From Nocardia anaemiae NBRC 100462 (GTDB taxonomy: Bacteria; Actinomycetota; Actinomycetes; Mycobacteriales; Mycobacteriaceae), in NCBI RefSeq assembly GCF_001612725.1, contig NZ_BDAZ01000001.1, forward strand, positions 248,001-312,000: 64,000 nt of DNA, written 5' to 3'. Both the position numbers and the translations under genes were made by a program. Under the pieces are notes generated by a model, which saw only the letters and a list, made by a program, of their open reading frames with translations, did not search any database and was not told where the DNA came from. Numbering within the stretch: the first letter of the stretch is position 1; each line of letters begins with the position of its first letter. Below, in pieces: positions 43,394 to 53,435 of this stretch.

Positions 43394-44092
43394 ATGAGTT
43401 ACCCCGGCGGGTATCCGCCTCAGGGCCAGCCAGGGCAATGGCCCGGGCAGCCCGCATATGGTCAGCCGACGCCGCAGGGCGCGCCGAATACCTACGGTGC
43501 GCCACCGCAATACGCGCCGCCCGCCGGGCAGCCGCCGGTCAGCCAACCGCAGATGCCGCAGCCGCCGTACGGCAGTCAGCCGCATATTCCACAGCCGCAG
43601 TACGGCGGTCAGCCGCAGCCTTACGGCCAGCCGCCGCAACCGTATGGGCAGCAGCCGTACGGCCAGCAGCCCTATGGGCAACCGGCTCCGCAGCAGGCAC
43701 CCGCCCCACCGGGTATCACGGTCGAGGCCTCTTATGAATGGTTCGCCTTCCTGCTGGCGATCACCAAGCCGAAGATTCTGGTGAACGGTCAGCAGGTGCC
43801 GAATACACGGTGGGGCCAGAACCATATACCGGTCGGTCCCGGTCAGTACCACGTAAAAGTGGTCACGCCATGGCTGTTCGATATGGGTCCGGCGAATACG
43901 ACGGCGGTGATCCAGGAAGGTCAGGGCGCGCGGTTCTACTACAAGCCGCCCGCGATCATCTTCCTCAACGGTGCGATCGGCCCGGTCCCGCAGAAGACGC
44001 CCGGCGCCATCTTCATCTACATCAGCTGGGCCATCGTGGCATTGATGATTCTGCTCAACATCGTGTTGATCGCTGGCGCGGCCAGCATCTGA
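43394..44092 (+). CDS. Pro/Gln/Tyr-rich membrane protein
   Basis: The 232-residue protein begins with a PGQ/PYG repeat-rich, disordered region of about 105 residues. A predicted beta-rich domain follows (about 110-195; SYEWFAFLLAITKPKILVNGQQV...). One C-terminal membrane helix (about 204-228) ends the chain, so the long repeat should be cytoplasmic. Many actinobacterial proteins share this type of N-terminus. No enzyme family is recognised. The ATG at 43394 has GGGAGG upstream. Confidence 0.7.
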   Translation: MSYPGGYPPQGQPGQWPGQPAYGQPTPQGAPNTYGAPPQYAPPAGQPPVSQPQMPQPPYGSQPHIPQPQYGGQPQPYGQPPQPYGQQPYGQQPYGQPAPQQAPAPPGITVEASYEWFAFLLAITKPKILVNGQQVPNTRWGQNHIPVGPGQYHVKVVTPWLFDMGPANTTAVIQEGQGARFYYKPPAIIFLNGAIGPVPQKTPGAIFIYISWAIVALMILLNIVLIAGAASI

Positions 44093-44139
44093 CAACGTCG
44101 AACGGGTGTCGGGGTTCCGGCGCCCTTTCTTCGCCGCCC

Positions 44140-44159
44140 CTATGCAACTGGTTGCATAG
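44140..44159. promoter_or_regulatory. 20-bp perfect palindrome, KstR-type motif
   Basis: CTATGCAACTGGTTGCATAG is a perfect palindrome 116 bp upstream of the SDR gene. Its core fits TNNAACNNGTTNNA, the motif known for KstR, the TetR repressor of cholesterol catabolism. By base composition that core could occur by chance once in a window this size. The full 9-bp arms around it make a functional operator more likely. Confidence 0.55.
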
Positions 44160-44275
44160 CAGACTGGGTTACCCTTGACGTGCACAACACCCGTCGGCGA
44201 CTGCTCGCCGGTCGCTCGAACGGGTCGGCACGGTCGCGGGCGCACCCACCCGCGGCCCGACGACAGGAGCAGGTC

Positions 44276-45127
44276 ATGACGGAACCGGGATCGAAGCCGC
44301 TCGCGGGCAGGACGATGATCATGTCGGGCGGCAGCCGTGGCATCGGTTTGGAGATCGCCAAGCGAGCCGCCGCCGACGGCGCGAATATCACCCTGATCGC
44401 GAAGACCGACCAGCCGCATCCGAAGCTGCCCGGCACCATCCATACCGCCGCGGCGGAACTCGAAGAGGCGGGCGGCACCGTGCTGCCGTTCGTCGGCGAT
44501 GTGCGCATCGATGAGTCGGTCGCCGAGGCGGTGCGCCAGACCGTCGAGCGGTTCGGCGGCATCGATATCGTTGTCAACAACGCCTCGGCGATCGATCTGT
44601 CCCCCACCGACGCCATCTCCATGAAGAAATACGACCTGATGCAGGACATCAACTGCCGCGGCAGCTTCCTGCTTTCCAAGCTCAGCATTCCGGCACTGCG
44701 CGAATCGGCCGCGGCGGGTCGCAACCCGCACATCCTGACACTGTCCCCGCCGCTCAACCTGGACCCGAAATGGGCGGGCATGGCGCTGGGCTACACCATC
44801 GCCAAATACGGAATGTCGCTCACCACACTGGGTTTGGCCGAGGAACTCAAGGGCGATGGCATCGCCGTCAACTCACTGTGGCCGCGCACCACCATCGCCA
44901 CCGCCGCGGTGAAGAATCTGCTCGGCGGCGAGGAAATGATCGCCACCTCCCGCACCCCCGATATCTACGCCGACGCCGCCTACCTGGTCCTTACCTCGCC
45001 GTCGAAGGAGACCAGCGGCAATTTCTTCCTCGATGACGAAGTCCTCGCCGCACACGGCATCACCGACCTGGACAAATACCGTGTCGTCCCCGGCGACACC
45101 GAACTGACCACCGACTTGTTCCTCTGA
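44276..45127 (+). CDS. short-chain dehydrogenase, HSDL2-like
   Basis: The 283-residue SDR has the cofactor motif SGGSRGIG (residues 17-24), NNASAIDL and the active site YTIAK. A SPPLNL block sits after the catalytic strand and is typical of hydroxysteroid dehydrogenase-like 2 proteins. It probably reduces or oxidises a lipid or steroid substrate. The start ATG at 44276 has CAGGAG upstream. A palindrome resembling a KstR site precedes it, which agrees with a role in sterol or fatty acid metabolism. Confidence 0.85.
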   Translation: MTEPGSKPLAGRTMIMSGGSRGIGLEIAKRAAADGANITLIAKTDQPHPKLPGTIHTAAAELEEAGGTVLPFVGDVRIDESVAEAVRQTVERFGGIDIVVNNASAIDLSPTDAISMKKYDLMQDINCRGSFLLSKLSIPALRESAAAGRNPHILTLSPPLNLDPKWAGMALGYTIAKYGMSLTTLGLAEELKGDGIAVNSLWPRTTIATAAVKNLLGGEEMIATSRTPDIYADAAYLVLTSPSKETSGNFFLDDEVLAAHGITDLDKYRVVPGDTELTTDLFL

Positions 45128-45190
45128 CCGTCGCAAGGGTGGGCGCGTGGCTGGCGATGAACCCCGCGCCCACCCGCTACCGTCGATGAC

Positions 45191-45718
45191 GTGACTGGAC
45201 AACCGAACCCGGCCGAGATCACGCTGGTCCGCGGTGACATCACCAAGCAGCAGGTCGACGCGATCGTCAATGCGGCCAATTCCTCCCTGCTCGGCGGCGG
45301 TGGTGTCGACGGCGCGATCCATCGGGCAGGCGGGCCCGAAATTCTCGATGCCTGCCGGAAGTTGCGCGCGTCGCGGTACGGCAAGGGGCTGCCGACGGGT
45401 CGAGCCGTCGCCACCACCGCGGGTCGGCTGGCCGCGAACTGGGTCATCCACACCGTCGGGCCGGTCTGGTCGGCGAGCGAGGACCGCTCCGCCCAACTCG
45501 CCTCGTGCTACCGCGAATCACTGCGGGTGGCAGACGAATTGGGCGCGCGCACCATCGCGTTTCCGGCGATCTCGACGGGCATCTACCGCTGGCCGATCGA
45601 GGACGGCGCGCGGATCGCCATCGAGACGGTGCGCGAAGCGACAACGCATGTCACGGAAGTTCGCTTCGTCCTTTTCGACGAGCGCGCGTACGGCGCATTC
45701 GAAGCCGCACTGCGCTGA
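45191..45718 (+). CDS. macro-domain protein (O-acetyl-ADP-ribose deacetylase-like)
   Basis: This 175-residue macro domain binds or hydrolyses ADP-ribose derivatives. It has GDITKQQVDAIVNAANSSLLGGGGVDGAIHRAGG and TAFPAISTGIYRWP-like IAFPAISTGIYRWPIEDG, the patterns of the deacetylase group. The GTG at 45191 is used. A possible weak -10 (TACCGT) lies 7 bp upstream, so it may be leaderless. A long hairpin repeat follows its stop. Confidence 0.9.
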   Translation: MTGQPNPAEITLVRGDITKQQVDAIVNAANSSLLGGGGVDGAIHRAGGPEILDACRKLRASRYGKGLPTGRAVATTAGRLAANWVIHTVGPVWSASEDRSAQLASCYRESLRVADELGARTIAFPAISTGIYRWPIEDGARIAIETVREATTHVTEVRFVLFDERAYGAFEAALR

Positions 45719-45748
45719 GCATTCGCCCGGAAGGGTCAGCGAGGATCA

Positions 45749-45810
45749 CGCACAACCAGTGACTATCGCGCAGAACCTACACCCTGTGCGCGATAGTCAT
45801 TGGTTGTGCG
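45749..45810. repeat. 62-bp hairpin repeat (24-bp arms)
   Basis: Arms at 45749-45772 and 45787-45810 pair perfectly except for one G-U, around a 14-base loop. The stem contains CGCACAACCA and GACTATCGCGCA. It lies between the converging macro-domain and glfT2 genes and could stop transcripts from both sides, though it lacks T-runs. A diverged second copy is at 32246-32307. Confidence 0.7.
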
Positions 45811-45853
45811 ACAACAGTTCTGGTCCGCTACGCCGGGCGCAGTGGACGGGGAC

Positions 45854-47749
45854 TCAGTTCGGGTCGATGCCGTAGAGGCGCGCCCAGTTCTCGCGGCTGG
45901 TGAGCTCCGGCATCGCGGCGCGGTACTGCTGGGTGAGCTTGGGCAGTTCCCGGCGCAGGCGGCGCAGGACGCGGATGGTGCGCAGGAGCAGCGCGCGGGC
46001 GCGGGCCTTATCACGCTGCCGGACCCGCACGCCGGACTGCGAGGCGTCGGTGACCACGACGTGGTCGAACAGCGAAACATGCCACCAGTGCGCGTCCTCG
46101 CGGGTGACGCCGATCAGGCCGCGCTGGGTGCGCCCGGTCCACTGGGTGATGGCCCGTTTGATCAGCACCGCCGTGACCCGACTCGGTTCGCCACCGGCCC
46201 TGCGCAATTGGATATCGGCCGAGCGAACCGGCGGGGTCGCGGCCGGATGCTTGATGGTCTCGGCGTAATCGGCGCGACTGGTGCGGGCCGCGGCCAGTGC
46301 GGCGATTCCACCGTCGCGCAGGATCTTCGGCCCCTGCAGGAAGTCCTCGATGCCCTGCAGCGTGGTGTGCACGAGACCGTACTGCATGGCGACCAGATGT
46401 TCGGCCAGACTCCGGAACAGTTGGCGGGTAATGGCTTTGCCGTCGAGATCGGTGTGCAGCGAACCGACGATCAACGAGTTGCGCGTGCTGAAATAGCGCG
46501 CCCAGTCGTCGTAGTCCTTCCAGTAGAAGTCGGCGTGCCAGACCGCGGCATTCGGCAGCGTCACCGTGACGAACCCGTGCTCGCGGGCCCGGATGCCGTA
46601 TTCGACATCGTCCCACTGGAAGAAGATCGGCACCGGCAGCCCGATCTTGGCGACCACCTCGGCCGGGATCAGGCAGGTCCACCAGGCGTTGTAGCCCGCG
46701 TCGACGCGGCGCTCCTGGTTCTTCTTCAGCATGCTGGTGTTGCGCAATGCCTTCGGCACCTTCTGGCCGTGCTTCAGCTCGTGCAGATGCACTTCCTCGG
46801 CGCCGACATTCAGGTAGTCCGGGTTGAGCAGGAACAACATCTGCGCGCCGACAAGCGTCGGTTCCACGGTCAGATTGGCGAAGGCATTGAGTCGCAATAC
46901 CGTTTCCGGTTCGCAGAGAATGTCGTCGTCCATCAGGATGACATCGGCGTGCTCGTTGACCGCCGACACCTCGTACAGGCCACGGGTGAAGCCGCCCGCA
47001 CCACCGAGATTCGGCTGCCGGATGTAGCGCAGCTTGTCACCGAAGATCGGCAGCGTCTCCTGGAAACGCGCCTGGTCCTGCACCAGATCGGTGCCCTGAT
47101 CCACCACATAGACCGCGTCGATGGCCTCCAGAATCGGGGCGTCGGAGGCCAGTGCGGCCACCGTCTCGGCGCAGTCGGTGGCCCGGTTGAAGGTGCAGAT
47201 CGCGATGGCGACGGGACGCACACGCTCGGGCGCGGTGGCGGTCCAGGTCTGCGCGGAGATGCCGAGTTCGCCGCCGATGGCATCGAATTCGAGCCAGAGC
47301 GCGCCGCCGTCGACGTACTGGTCCAGCGGTGCGGTCAGGGTCAGCGGACCGCTGGTGGTGATCTCGGCCGTCTCGATGATCCGGCGGTGCCCGGCGATAT
47401 CGGAGGCGACCACCCGGACCCGGGCCTTCTTGGTCACATCGAGCACCATGCTCGCCCACACCTCGGTCACCGTGGTCCAGCGCTGCCAGTAGCTGGCCGC
47501 GAAGCGCCCGAAGTAGGTGTTGGTATGCGCGGACGCGCCCTTCTCCAGTCTCAGCTCCAGGCGTTCCCGATGTGCGCGACCCTTGACGACGGCGTAGAGC
47601 TCGTCACTCACCTTCGCCGACGGACCGGTGAAGATGCCGCGCTGCAGCACCAGCCGATCGGGCGCCTGATGATCCACGCGCAGCGAGGCGGGCGCGGTCG
47701 AAGGTCGGTCATTTGTCTCGGTAACGGCCTGGGTAGCCGACTGATCCAT
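45854..47749 (-). CDS. glfT2: galactofuranosyltransferase GlfT2
   Basis: GlfT2 polymerises the arabinogalactan galactan by adding alternating beta-1,5 and beta-1,6 galactofuranose units. The 631-residue protein has an N-terminal beta domain (about 25-165), the GT-A core (about 180-420) with metal motif MDDD at 273-276, catalytic FFQWDDVEYG (W379, D380, D381) and H405 in VWHADFYW. A helical C-terminus follows. It matches Rv3808c. A GtrA gene lies upstream on the same strand. Confidence 0.93.
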   Translation of the reverse strand: MDQSATQAVTETNDRPSTAPASLRVDHQAPDRLVLQRGIFTGPSAKVSDELYAVVKGRAHRERLELRLEKGASAHTNTYFGRFAASYWQRWTTVTEVWASMVLDVTKKARVRVVASDIAGHRRIIETAEITTSGPLTLTAPLDQYVDGGALWLEFDAIGGELGISAQTWTATAPERVRPVAIAICTFNRATDCAETVAALASDAPILEAIDAVYVVDQGTDLVQDQARFQETLPIFGDKLRYIRQPNLGGAGGFTRGLYEVSAVNEHADVILMDDDILCEPETVLRLNAFANLTVEPTLVGAQMLFLLNPDYLNVGAEEVHLHELKHGQKVPKALRNTSMLKKNQERRVDAGYNAWWTCLIPAEVVAKIGLPVPIFFQWDDVEYGIRAREHGFVTVTLPNAAVWHADFYWKDYDDWARYFSTRNSLIVGSLHTDLDGKAITRQLFRSLAEHLVAMQYGLVHTTLQGIEDFLQGPKILRDGGIAALAAARTSRADYAETIKHPAATPPVRSADIQLRRAGGEPSRVTAVLIKRAITQWTGRTQRGLIGVTREDAHWWHVSLFDHVVVTDASQSGVRVRQRDKARARALLLRTIRVLRRLRRELPKLTQQYRAAMPELTSRENWARLYGIDPN

Positions 47750-47871
47750 GAAGTCCTCGAAATCGTTGGTGCCGACGGGACAGACACGCCCCTGGATGCC
47801 TTCGCGGCGGGGCCGAGGATATCAATCGGGCTCGGCGGGCGCCTGTCCAGTAACCGGGGTGGTCCAGCTAG

Positions 47872-48408
47872 TTATGGTTGCTTATCGTTAGCCGAAATGT
47901 CCGAAGAACCGACGAACACGAATTTGTCGTAGGCCCAATAGCGGAATACCACAGCCACGATCTGGCCGATCAGCGTGCCGGAAATGTTGTCCGACAGCGG
48001 CGAGGACAGATCGAGTAGGTAGCGGGAGAACCCGAGACAGCCGAGTTGCAGGCCGATAGCGACAACGTTGAATACCGCATACAAAAGGTACTCGCGCCCG
48101 GGATTGTCGGATTTCTTGTGCCCGAAGGTCCACCACTTGTTGCCGAAGTAGGTCACCACCGTGGCCACCGCGATCGCGATGATCTTGGCGGGCAGCGGCG
48201 CGTGGTACAGCACGCCCTCGCCACCCCAGAACACCAGCAGGTTGTAGGTGCCCGCGTCCACGAGGAAGCCGATCGCGCCGACCACCAGGAACGCGCCGCC
48301 GCGCCGCAGTGCGGCGATCACCTTCGCGGTCAGCGGCTCGTCGCCCGGCGTGGATTGCGGTGAGCCGGACCGTTCGGAGAATGACACGGGCTGCTCTGGG
48401 TAAGACAC
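47872..48408 (-). CDS. gtrA: GtrA-family membrane protein
   Basis: The 178-residue protein has four membrane helices (GAFLVVGAIGFLVDAGTYNLL, ...IIAIAVATVVTYFGNKWWTF, ...LYAVFNVVAIGLQLGC, ...QIVAVVFRYWAYDKFVF) typical of GtrA. GtrA proteins are thought to flip undecaprenyl-phosphate sugars or anchor sugar enzymes. The GTG at 48408 is used. It is divergent from the GT2 gene at 48517, a GtrB-like enzyme, so the two may work as a pair. Confidence 0.85.
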   Translation of the reverse strand: MSYPEQPVSFSERSGSPQSTPGDEPLTAKVIAALRRGGAFLVVGAIGFLVDAGTYNLLVFWGGEGVLYHAPLPAKIIAIAVATVVTYFGNKWWTFGHKKSDNPGREYLLYAVFNVVAIGLQLGCLGFSRYLLDLSSPLSDNISGTLIGQIVAVVFRYWAYDKFVFVGSSDISANDKQP

Positions 48409-48516
48409 TCGGCGACGGTACCCCAGTAGGCTCGGTGAACCGAGTGAGCACCAATGGGTACCGCCCTGTACCCTCCCGGTGTTCCCCATTCACCGCCGAC
48501 ATCGAGGATTGACCGG

Positions 48517-49497
48517 GTGGACTCCACCGAGCTCCGAATTGCCGCAGTGGTGCCATGCCACAACGAGGAGGCTTCGGTCGCCAAGGTCGTCGCCGACCTG
48601 CAGGCCGCCGTGCCGGGAATCGTCGTCTACGTCTACGACAACCTCAGCACCGACGCGACCGTCGAGCGGGCCCGCGCGGCCGGTGCGATCGTGCGCCACG
48701 AACACACCAAGGGCAAGGGCAATGTGGTGCGCCGCGCCTTCGCCGATATCGAGGCCGATATCTATCTGATGATCGATGGCGACGACACCTACGAGGCGTC
48801 GGCCGCGCCGCTGATGATCAAGACACTGCTCGACGGTCCGTACGACCATGTGCTCGGCGTGCGCAAACAGGACGAGGGCGCCTCGGCGTACCGCTCCGGC
48901 CACGAGACCGGCAACAAGGTGCTCAACGGCGTGGTCGGAAAGGTGTTCGGCGAGAACGTCGAAGACATGCTCAGTGGCTTCCGGGTGTTCTCGCGCCGGT
49001 TCGTGAAGAGCTTCCCGGCCGTCTCGCGAGAATTCGAGATCGAGACCGAACTGACCGTGCATTCCCTGCACCTGCGGGTACCGCGGACCGCGGTTCCGGT
49101 CGGCTTCCGCGATCGGCCCGCGGGCAGTGAGAGCAAGCTGCGCACCTACCACGACGGATTCAAGATCCTCGCGCTGATCATCGGCCTGGCCAGGCATGAG
49201 CGGCCGGTCGCGTTCTACGGGTTGTTCGGCACGCTGAGTTGGCTGGTTTCGATCATTCTGACCATTCCGATAGTCGTCGAGTTCTACAACACCCATGAGG
49301 TGCCCCGATTCCCGACGCTGTTCCTGGGTTTCACTCTGCTGCTGCTCGGCAGCCTGGCCTGGACCGCTGGCCTGATCCTGGACGGTATCCGGCGCTCCCG
49401 GCACGAGGCCGCCCGGCTGGTCTACCTGCGCTACTCGGCCGTCGGCGCGGATGACGCGCGTGGTGGTGACGCGCACACCGGTGGAGCGCGGCGTTGA
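48517..49497 (+). CDS. GtrB-like glycosyltransferase (undecaprenyl-phosphate sugar synthase)
   Basis: The 326-residue GT2 enzyme has IAAVVPCHNEEASVAKVV, NLSTDATVE and MIDGDDTYEA for metal binding. Two C-terminal membrane helices (about 235-260 and 270-300) anchor it, as in bactoprenol glucosyltransferases. The GTG at 48517 has GAGGA 9 bp upstream. It is divergent from gtrA and overlaps the DUF2142 gene by 4 bp (TTGA), so the three form a small module. Confidence 0.82.
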   Translation: MDSTELRIAAVVPCHNEEASVAKVVADLQAAVPGIVVYVYDNLSTDATVERARAAGAIVRHEHTKGKGNVVRRAFADIEADIYLMIDGDDTYEASAAPLMIKTLLDGPYDHVLGVRKQDEGASAYRSGHETGNKVLNGVVGKVFGENVEDMLSGFRVFSRRFVKSFPAVSREFEIETELTVHSLHLRVPRTAVPVGFRDRPAGSESKLRTYHDGFKILALIIGLARHERPVAFYGLFGTLSWLVSIILTIPIVVEFYNTHEVPRFPTLFLGFTLLLLGSLAWTAGLILDGIRRSRHEAARLVYLRYSAVGADDARGGDAHTGGARR

Positions 49498-51074
49498 CCA
49501 CTTCGGCGGATCGAACCGCGACCACCGCGAATCCGGAACCCGAGACCACGGACGACGCGGCACCCGAATCCGCTGCCGCCGAAGCTGATTCGAGCAGATC
49601 CGACTCCGCGCGCGACCTCGGACGCCGGATCGTGGCCCGCTTCGGCGCGGCAACGGTCGCCTTCACGATTGTCGTCACGGTCTTCGGCGCACTGTTCGCC
49701 TGGGTCACCCCGCCGTTCTGGGGTCACGATGAAATCACCCAGTTCGGTCGCGCCTACCAGGTCGCGCACGGTGGCTTCCTGCCGCAGCGGATCCACGACG
49801 AGCGCGGCATCTCCTATGGCGGCGATGTGCCGATCAGCATCACCGAGCTGATGGGCTACGCGCTGCACGACTACTCCACCAATCCGGAGGAGCCGGATCA
49901 GATGGTGGCCGATCCGGGCAGCTACGCGCGGATGGAGGGTGCCGCGGTTTCCAAGGCCGAGGAGCCGGTCTGGTTCACCAATACCGCCGCCTACTCGCCG
50001 GTGCCGTATATCCCTGCGGCCGTTGGTATTCGGGTCGCGGAGCTGTTCGGACTGAATGTCGGCGCGATGATGCTGCTGACCCGACTCGCGGGCCTGGCCG
50101 CCTACCTCGCGCTGGTCGGATTCGGTCTGTGGGCGCTGCGCGCACACCGGGTGCAGTGGCTGGCATTCACCGTCGCCGTGCTGCCGATCGCGGTCTTCCA
50201 GGCGGGCACCGTCACCGCCGACACCATGACCAACGCACTGGCCATCCTGGTTTCGGCCCTGCTGGTCAAGGCGCTGTTCCTCGGTGACGGCCTCGGCCGA
50301 ACCGAGACGGCCGCGCTACTCGGCGCGACCGTGCTGCTGCCGGTCAGCAAGCCGACCTACGTCCTGCTCGCCATGCTCGTGGTGCTCGTGCCGACGAACC
50401 GGTTCGCGTTCGGTGGCGCGGCTACCTGGAAGCGTTTCATCCCATGGGGTTTCGCGGGACTTGGCGCGCTGGCGTTCGCGGTGTGGATGAAGATCGCCGG
50501 GCCGACCACCGACGGTATGGGCCTGATGCGCCCACAGCACCAGTGGAATTCGGTGCGGCCGAGCGATCAGCTGCACGGAATCCTCACCGACCCGGTGAAT
50601 TTCGTGAACACCTTCGGCGAGAGCATCGCGCTGCGCGACCAGCGGTGGTTCATCCAGTTCTTCGGTGAACTCGGCTTCGCCTATATCGATGTCCCCGCGT
50701 TGTCGATACTGGCCTGCCTGCTCGCCTTCGCGGTCAGCATCGGCATCGCGGATCGGATGAACACCGCGACCGCCACCTTCCGGCGCACACTGATCGTGGC
50801 ACTGACGGTGCTCGCGAGCGTCGCGATGATCTACGTGACGCTGTACATGTCGTTCACGCCGGTCGGCTACTACATCATCGACGGTGTCCAGGGCCGGTAC
50901 TTCGTGCCGTTGGCGATCATCGCACTGGTGCTGCTGCTGCGCTGGATGCCATTGCGGCTCACCGATATTCGCGGTCAGACGCCCACCAGGGGTCCGGCCG
51001 TCGCGGTCATCGCGGCCACACTGGTAGCGCTGATCGCCGCGCTGTGGAAGTACTACTCGATCGTCTGGGGCTGA
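49494..51074 (+). CDS. DUF2142 polytopic membrane protein
   Basis: The 526-residue protein has about ten membrane helices and a long outer loop after the first (WGHDEITQFGRAYQVAHGGFLPQRIHDERG...) with DE residues, as seen in GT-C glycosyltransferases. It belongs to DUF2142. A TTG start overlaps the stop of the GtrB-like gene, so translation is coupled. With GtrA and the GtrB-like enzyme it could be the transferase that decorates a cell-wall polymer. Function unproven. Confidence 0.8.
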   Translation: MTTSADRTATTANPEPETTDDAAPESAAAEADSSRSDSARDLGRRIVARFGAATVAFTIVVTVFGALFAWVTPPFWGHDEITQFGRAYQVAHGGFLPQRIHDERGISYGGDVPISITELMGYALHDYSTNPEEPDQMVADPGSYARMEGAAVSKAEEPVWFTNTAAYSPVPYIPAAVGIRVAELFGLNVGAMMLLTRLAGLAAYLALVGFGLWALRAHRVQWLAFTVAVLPIAVFQAGTVTADTMTNALAILVSALLVKALFLGDGLGRTETAALLGATVLLPVSKPTYVLLAMLVVLVPTNRFAFGGAATWKRFIPWGFAGLGALAFAVWMKIAGPTTDGMGLMRPQHQWNSVRPSDQLHGILTDPVNFVNTFGESIALRDQRWFIQFFGELGFAYIDVPALSILACLLAFAVSIGIADRMNTATATFRRTLIVALTVLASVAMIYVTLYMSFTPVGYYIIDGVQGRYFVPLAIIALVLLLRWMPLRLTDIRGQTPTRGPAVAVIAATLVALIAALWKYYSIVWG

Positions 51075-51075
51075 C

Positions 51076-52389
<1,314 letters not shown>

Positions 52390-53097
52390 ATGCTGATGAG
52401 GAAATTCGCCGCGACGTCGGCACTGCTGATCGCCGCCATGGGCATCACCGCAGGCACCGTCCACGCGGCACCGGCGGAATCCGCCGACGCCCCGATCAAC
52501 TTCACTGCGAACTCGACAGACACCCAGTCCATCATCTCGATCGACTCCGGCTCGCTGGTCGTCGAGGACAACGCCCTCAAGATCAAGGCCGCCAACGGAA
52601 CCACCGTCGCGGGCACCCCGCTCACCTTCCGCGTCGACGACTTCGAGTTCCCGATCGCCGCGGACATCGCCGACCACACCGCGACCCTGACCCCGCAGTT
52701 CGACGTTGCGAAGGCCACCTACAAGCCGGTCGCACTGCCCTTCGAGGACAAGGCCCCCTGGAAGAGCGAATACGACCGTGAGACGGCCGCCTTCAACCGT
52801 CTGAAGGACACCATCGCCATGGGCGCCACCATCGGCACCCTGGTCGGCGGTCTCGGCGGCGGCGCCGTCGGCTGCGTGCTCGGTGGTATCGCCGGTGCGA
52901 CCATCGCCTCGGCCACCATCGTCGGCCTGTTCGGTCCGTTCATCCCGGCCGCCGCGGTCGGCTGCATCGCTGGCATCATCGCCATCGGTGCGCTGGGCAC
53001 CCTCGCCGGTCAGATCTTCATCACCGCTCCGGTCGCGATCGGTGCGGCGATCCAGTACTTCACCACCATCAACCAGCCGTTCGTGGCGCCGAAGTAA
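52390..53097 (+). CDS. secreted protein with a glycine-zipper hydrophobic C-terminus
   Basis: The 235-residue protein has a signal peptide (RKFAATSALLIAAMGITAGT, cleavage near VHA-AP). A polar mature part follows, and residues 144-222 form a long Gly/Ala hydrophobic region with repeated GxxxG and GGLGGG. Two Cys (162, 192) lie in that region and could form a disulfide. Such a zipper can insert into membranes or oligomerise as a pore; no named family is recognised. The ATG at 52390 has GAGGT upstream. Two strong hairpins follow. Confidence 0.65.
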   Translation: MLMRKFAATSALLIAAMGITAGTVHAAPAESADAPINFTANSTDTQSIISIDSGSLVVEDNALKIKAANGTTVAGTPLTFRVDDFEFPIAADIADHTATLTPQFDVAKATYKPVALPFEDKAPWKSEYDRETAAFNRLKDTIAMGATIGTLVGGLGGGAVGCVLGGIAGATIASATIVGLFGPFIPAAAVGCIAGIIAIGALGTLAGQIFITAPVAIGAAIQYFTTINQPFVAPK

Positions 53098-53135
53098 GTC
53101 GAACAACGGCTCAGCACAACTGAAAACGAGCCCAG

Positions 53136-53170
53136 GAAACCCCGCCCGGTCATCGATCTGGCGGGGTTTC
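53136..53170 (+). terminator. terminator hairpin 1 after the secreted protein gene
   Basis: GAAACCCCGCC and GGCGGGGTTTC form an 11-bp stem, 39 bp past the stop at 53097. T's end the right arm. It is the first of two tandem hairpins. Confidence 0.75.
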
Positions 53171-53178
53171 TGCTGCCG

Positions 53179-53212
53179 AACTCCGCCCGGCCGAAATGGC
53201 CGGGCGGAGTTT
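53179..53212 (+). terminator. terminator hairpin 2 after the secreted protein gene
   Basis: AACTCCGCCCGGCC, loop GAAAT, then GGCCGGGCGGAGTT is a 14-bp perfect stem. It follows the first hairpin by 8 bp. The pair should give very firm termination. Confidence 0.75.
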
Positions 53213-53363
53213 GCGCATAACAACGGCTGTGATCTACACGACATCGAGATAATTTCAACCGTCGCACAGGTGAACAATAAGTAAATCAAGTTGGACCCAA
53301 TAGCTCTCCGCTGGCGAATTCTCCGGATAACCGAGGGGAATTCACATCGCGGTTTCCACCAAA

Positions 53364-53412
53364 GAACCCCGCCCCGGACCGCCGCCGAAGGCGACGTCCG
53401 GATGCGGGGTTC
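53364..53412 (-). terminator. hairpin terminator of the lipase-like gene
   Basis: On the minus strand GAACCCCGC and GCGGGGTTC enclose an inner CCGGAC/GTCCGG stem, and TTT follows. It is 24 bp after the stop of the hydrolase at 53436. Confidence 0.7.
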
Positions 53413-53435
53413 GCGACTCGTCCGGCCGATCCAGG

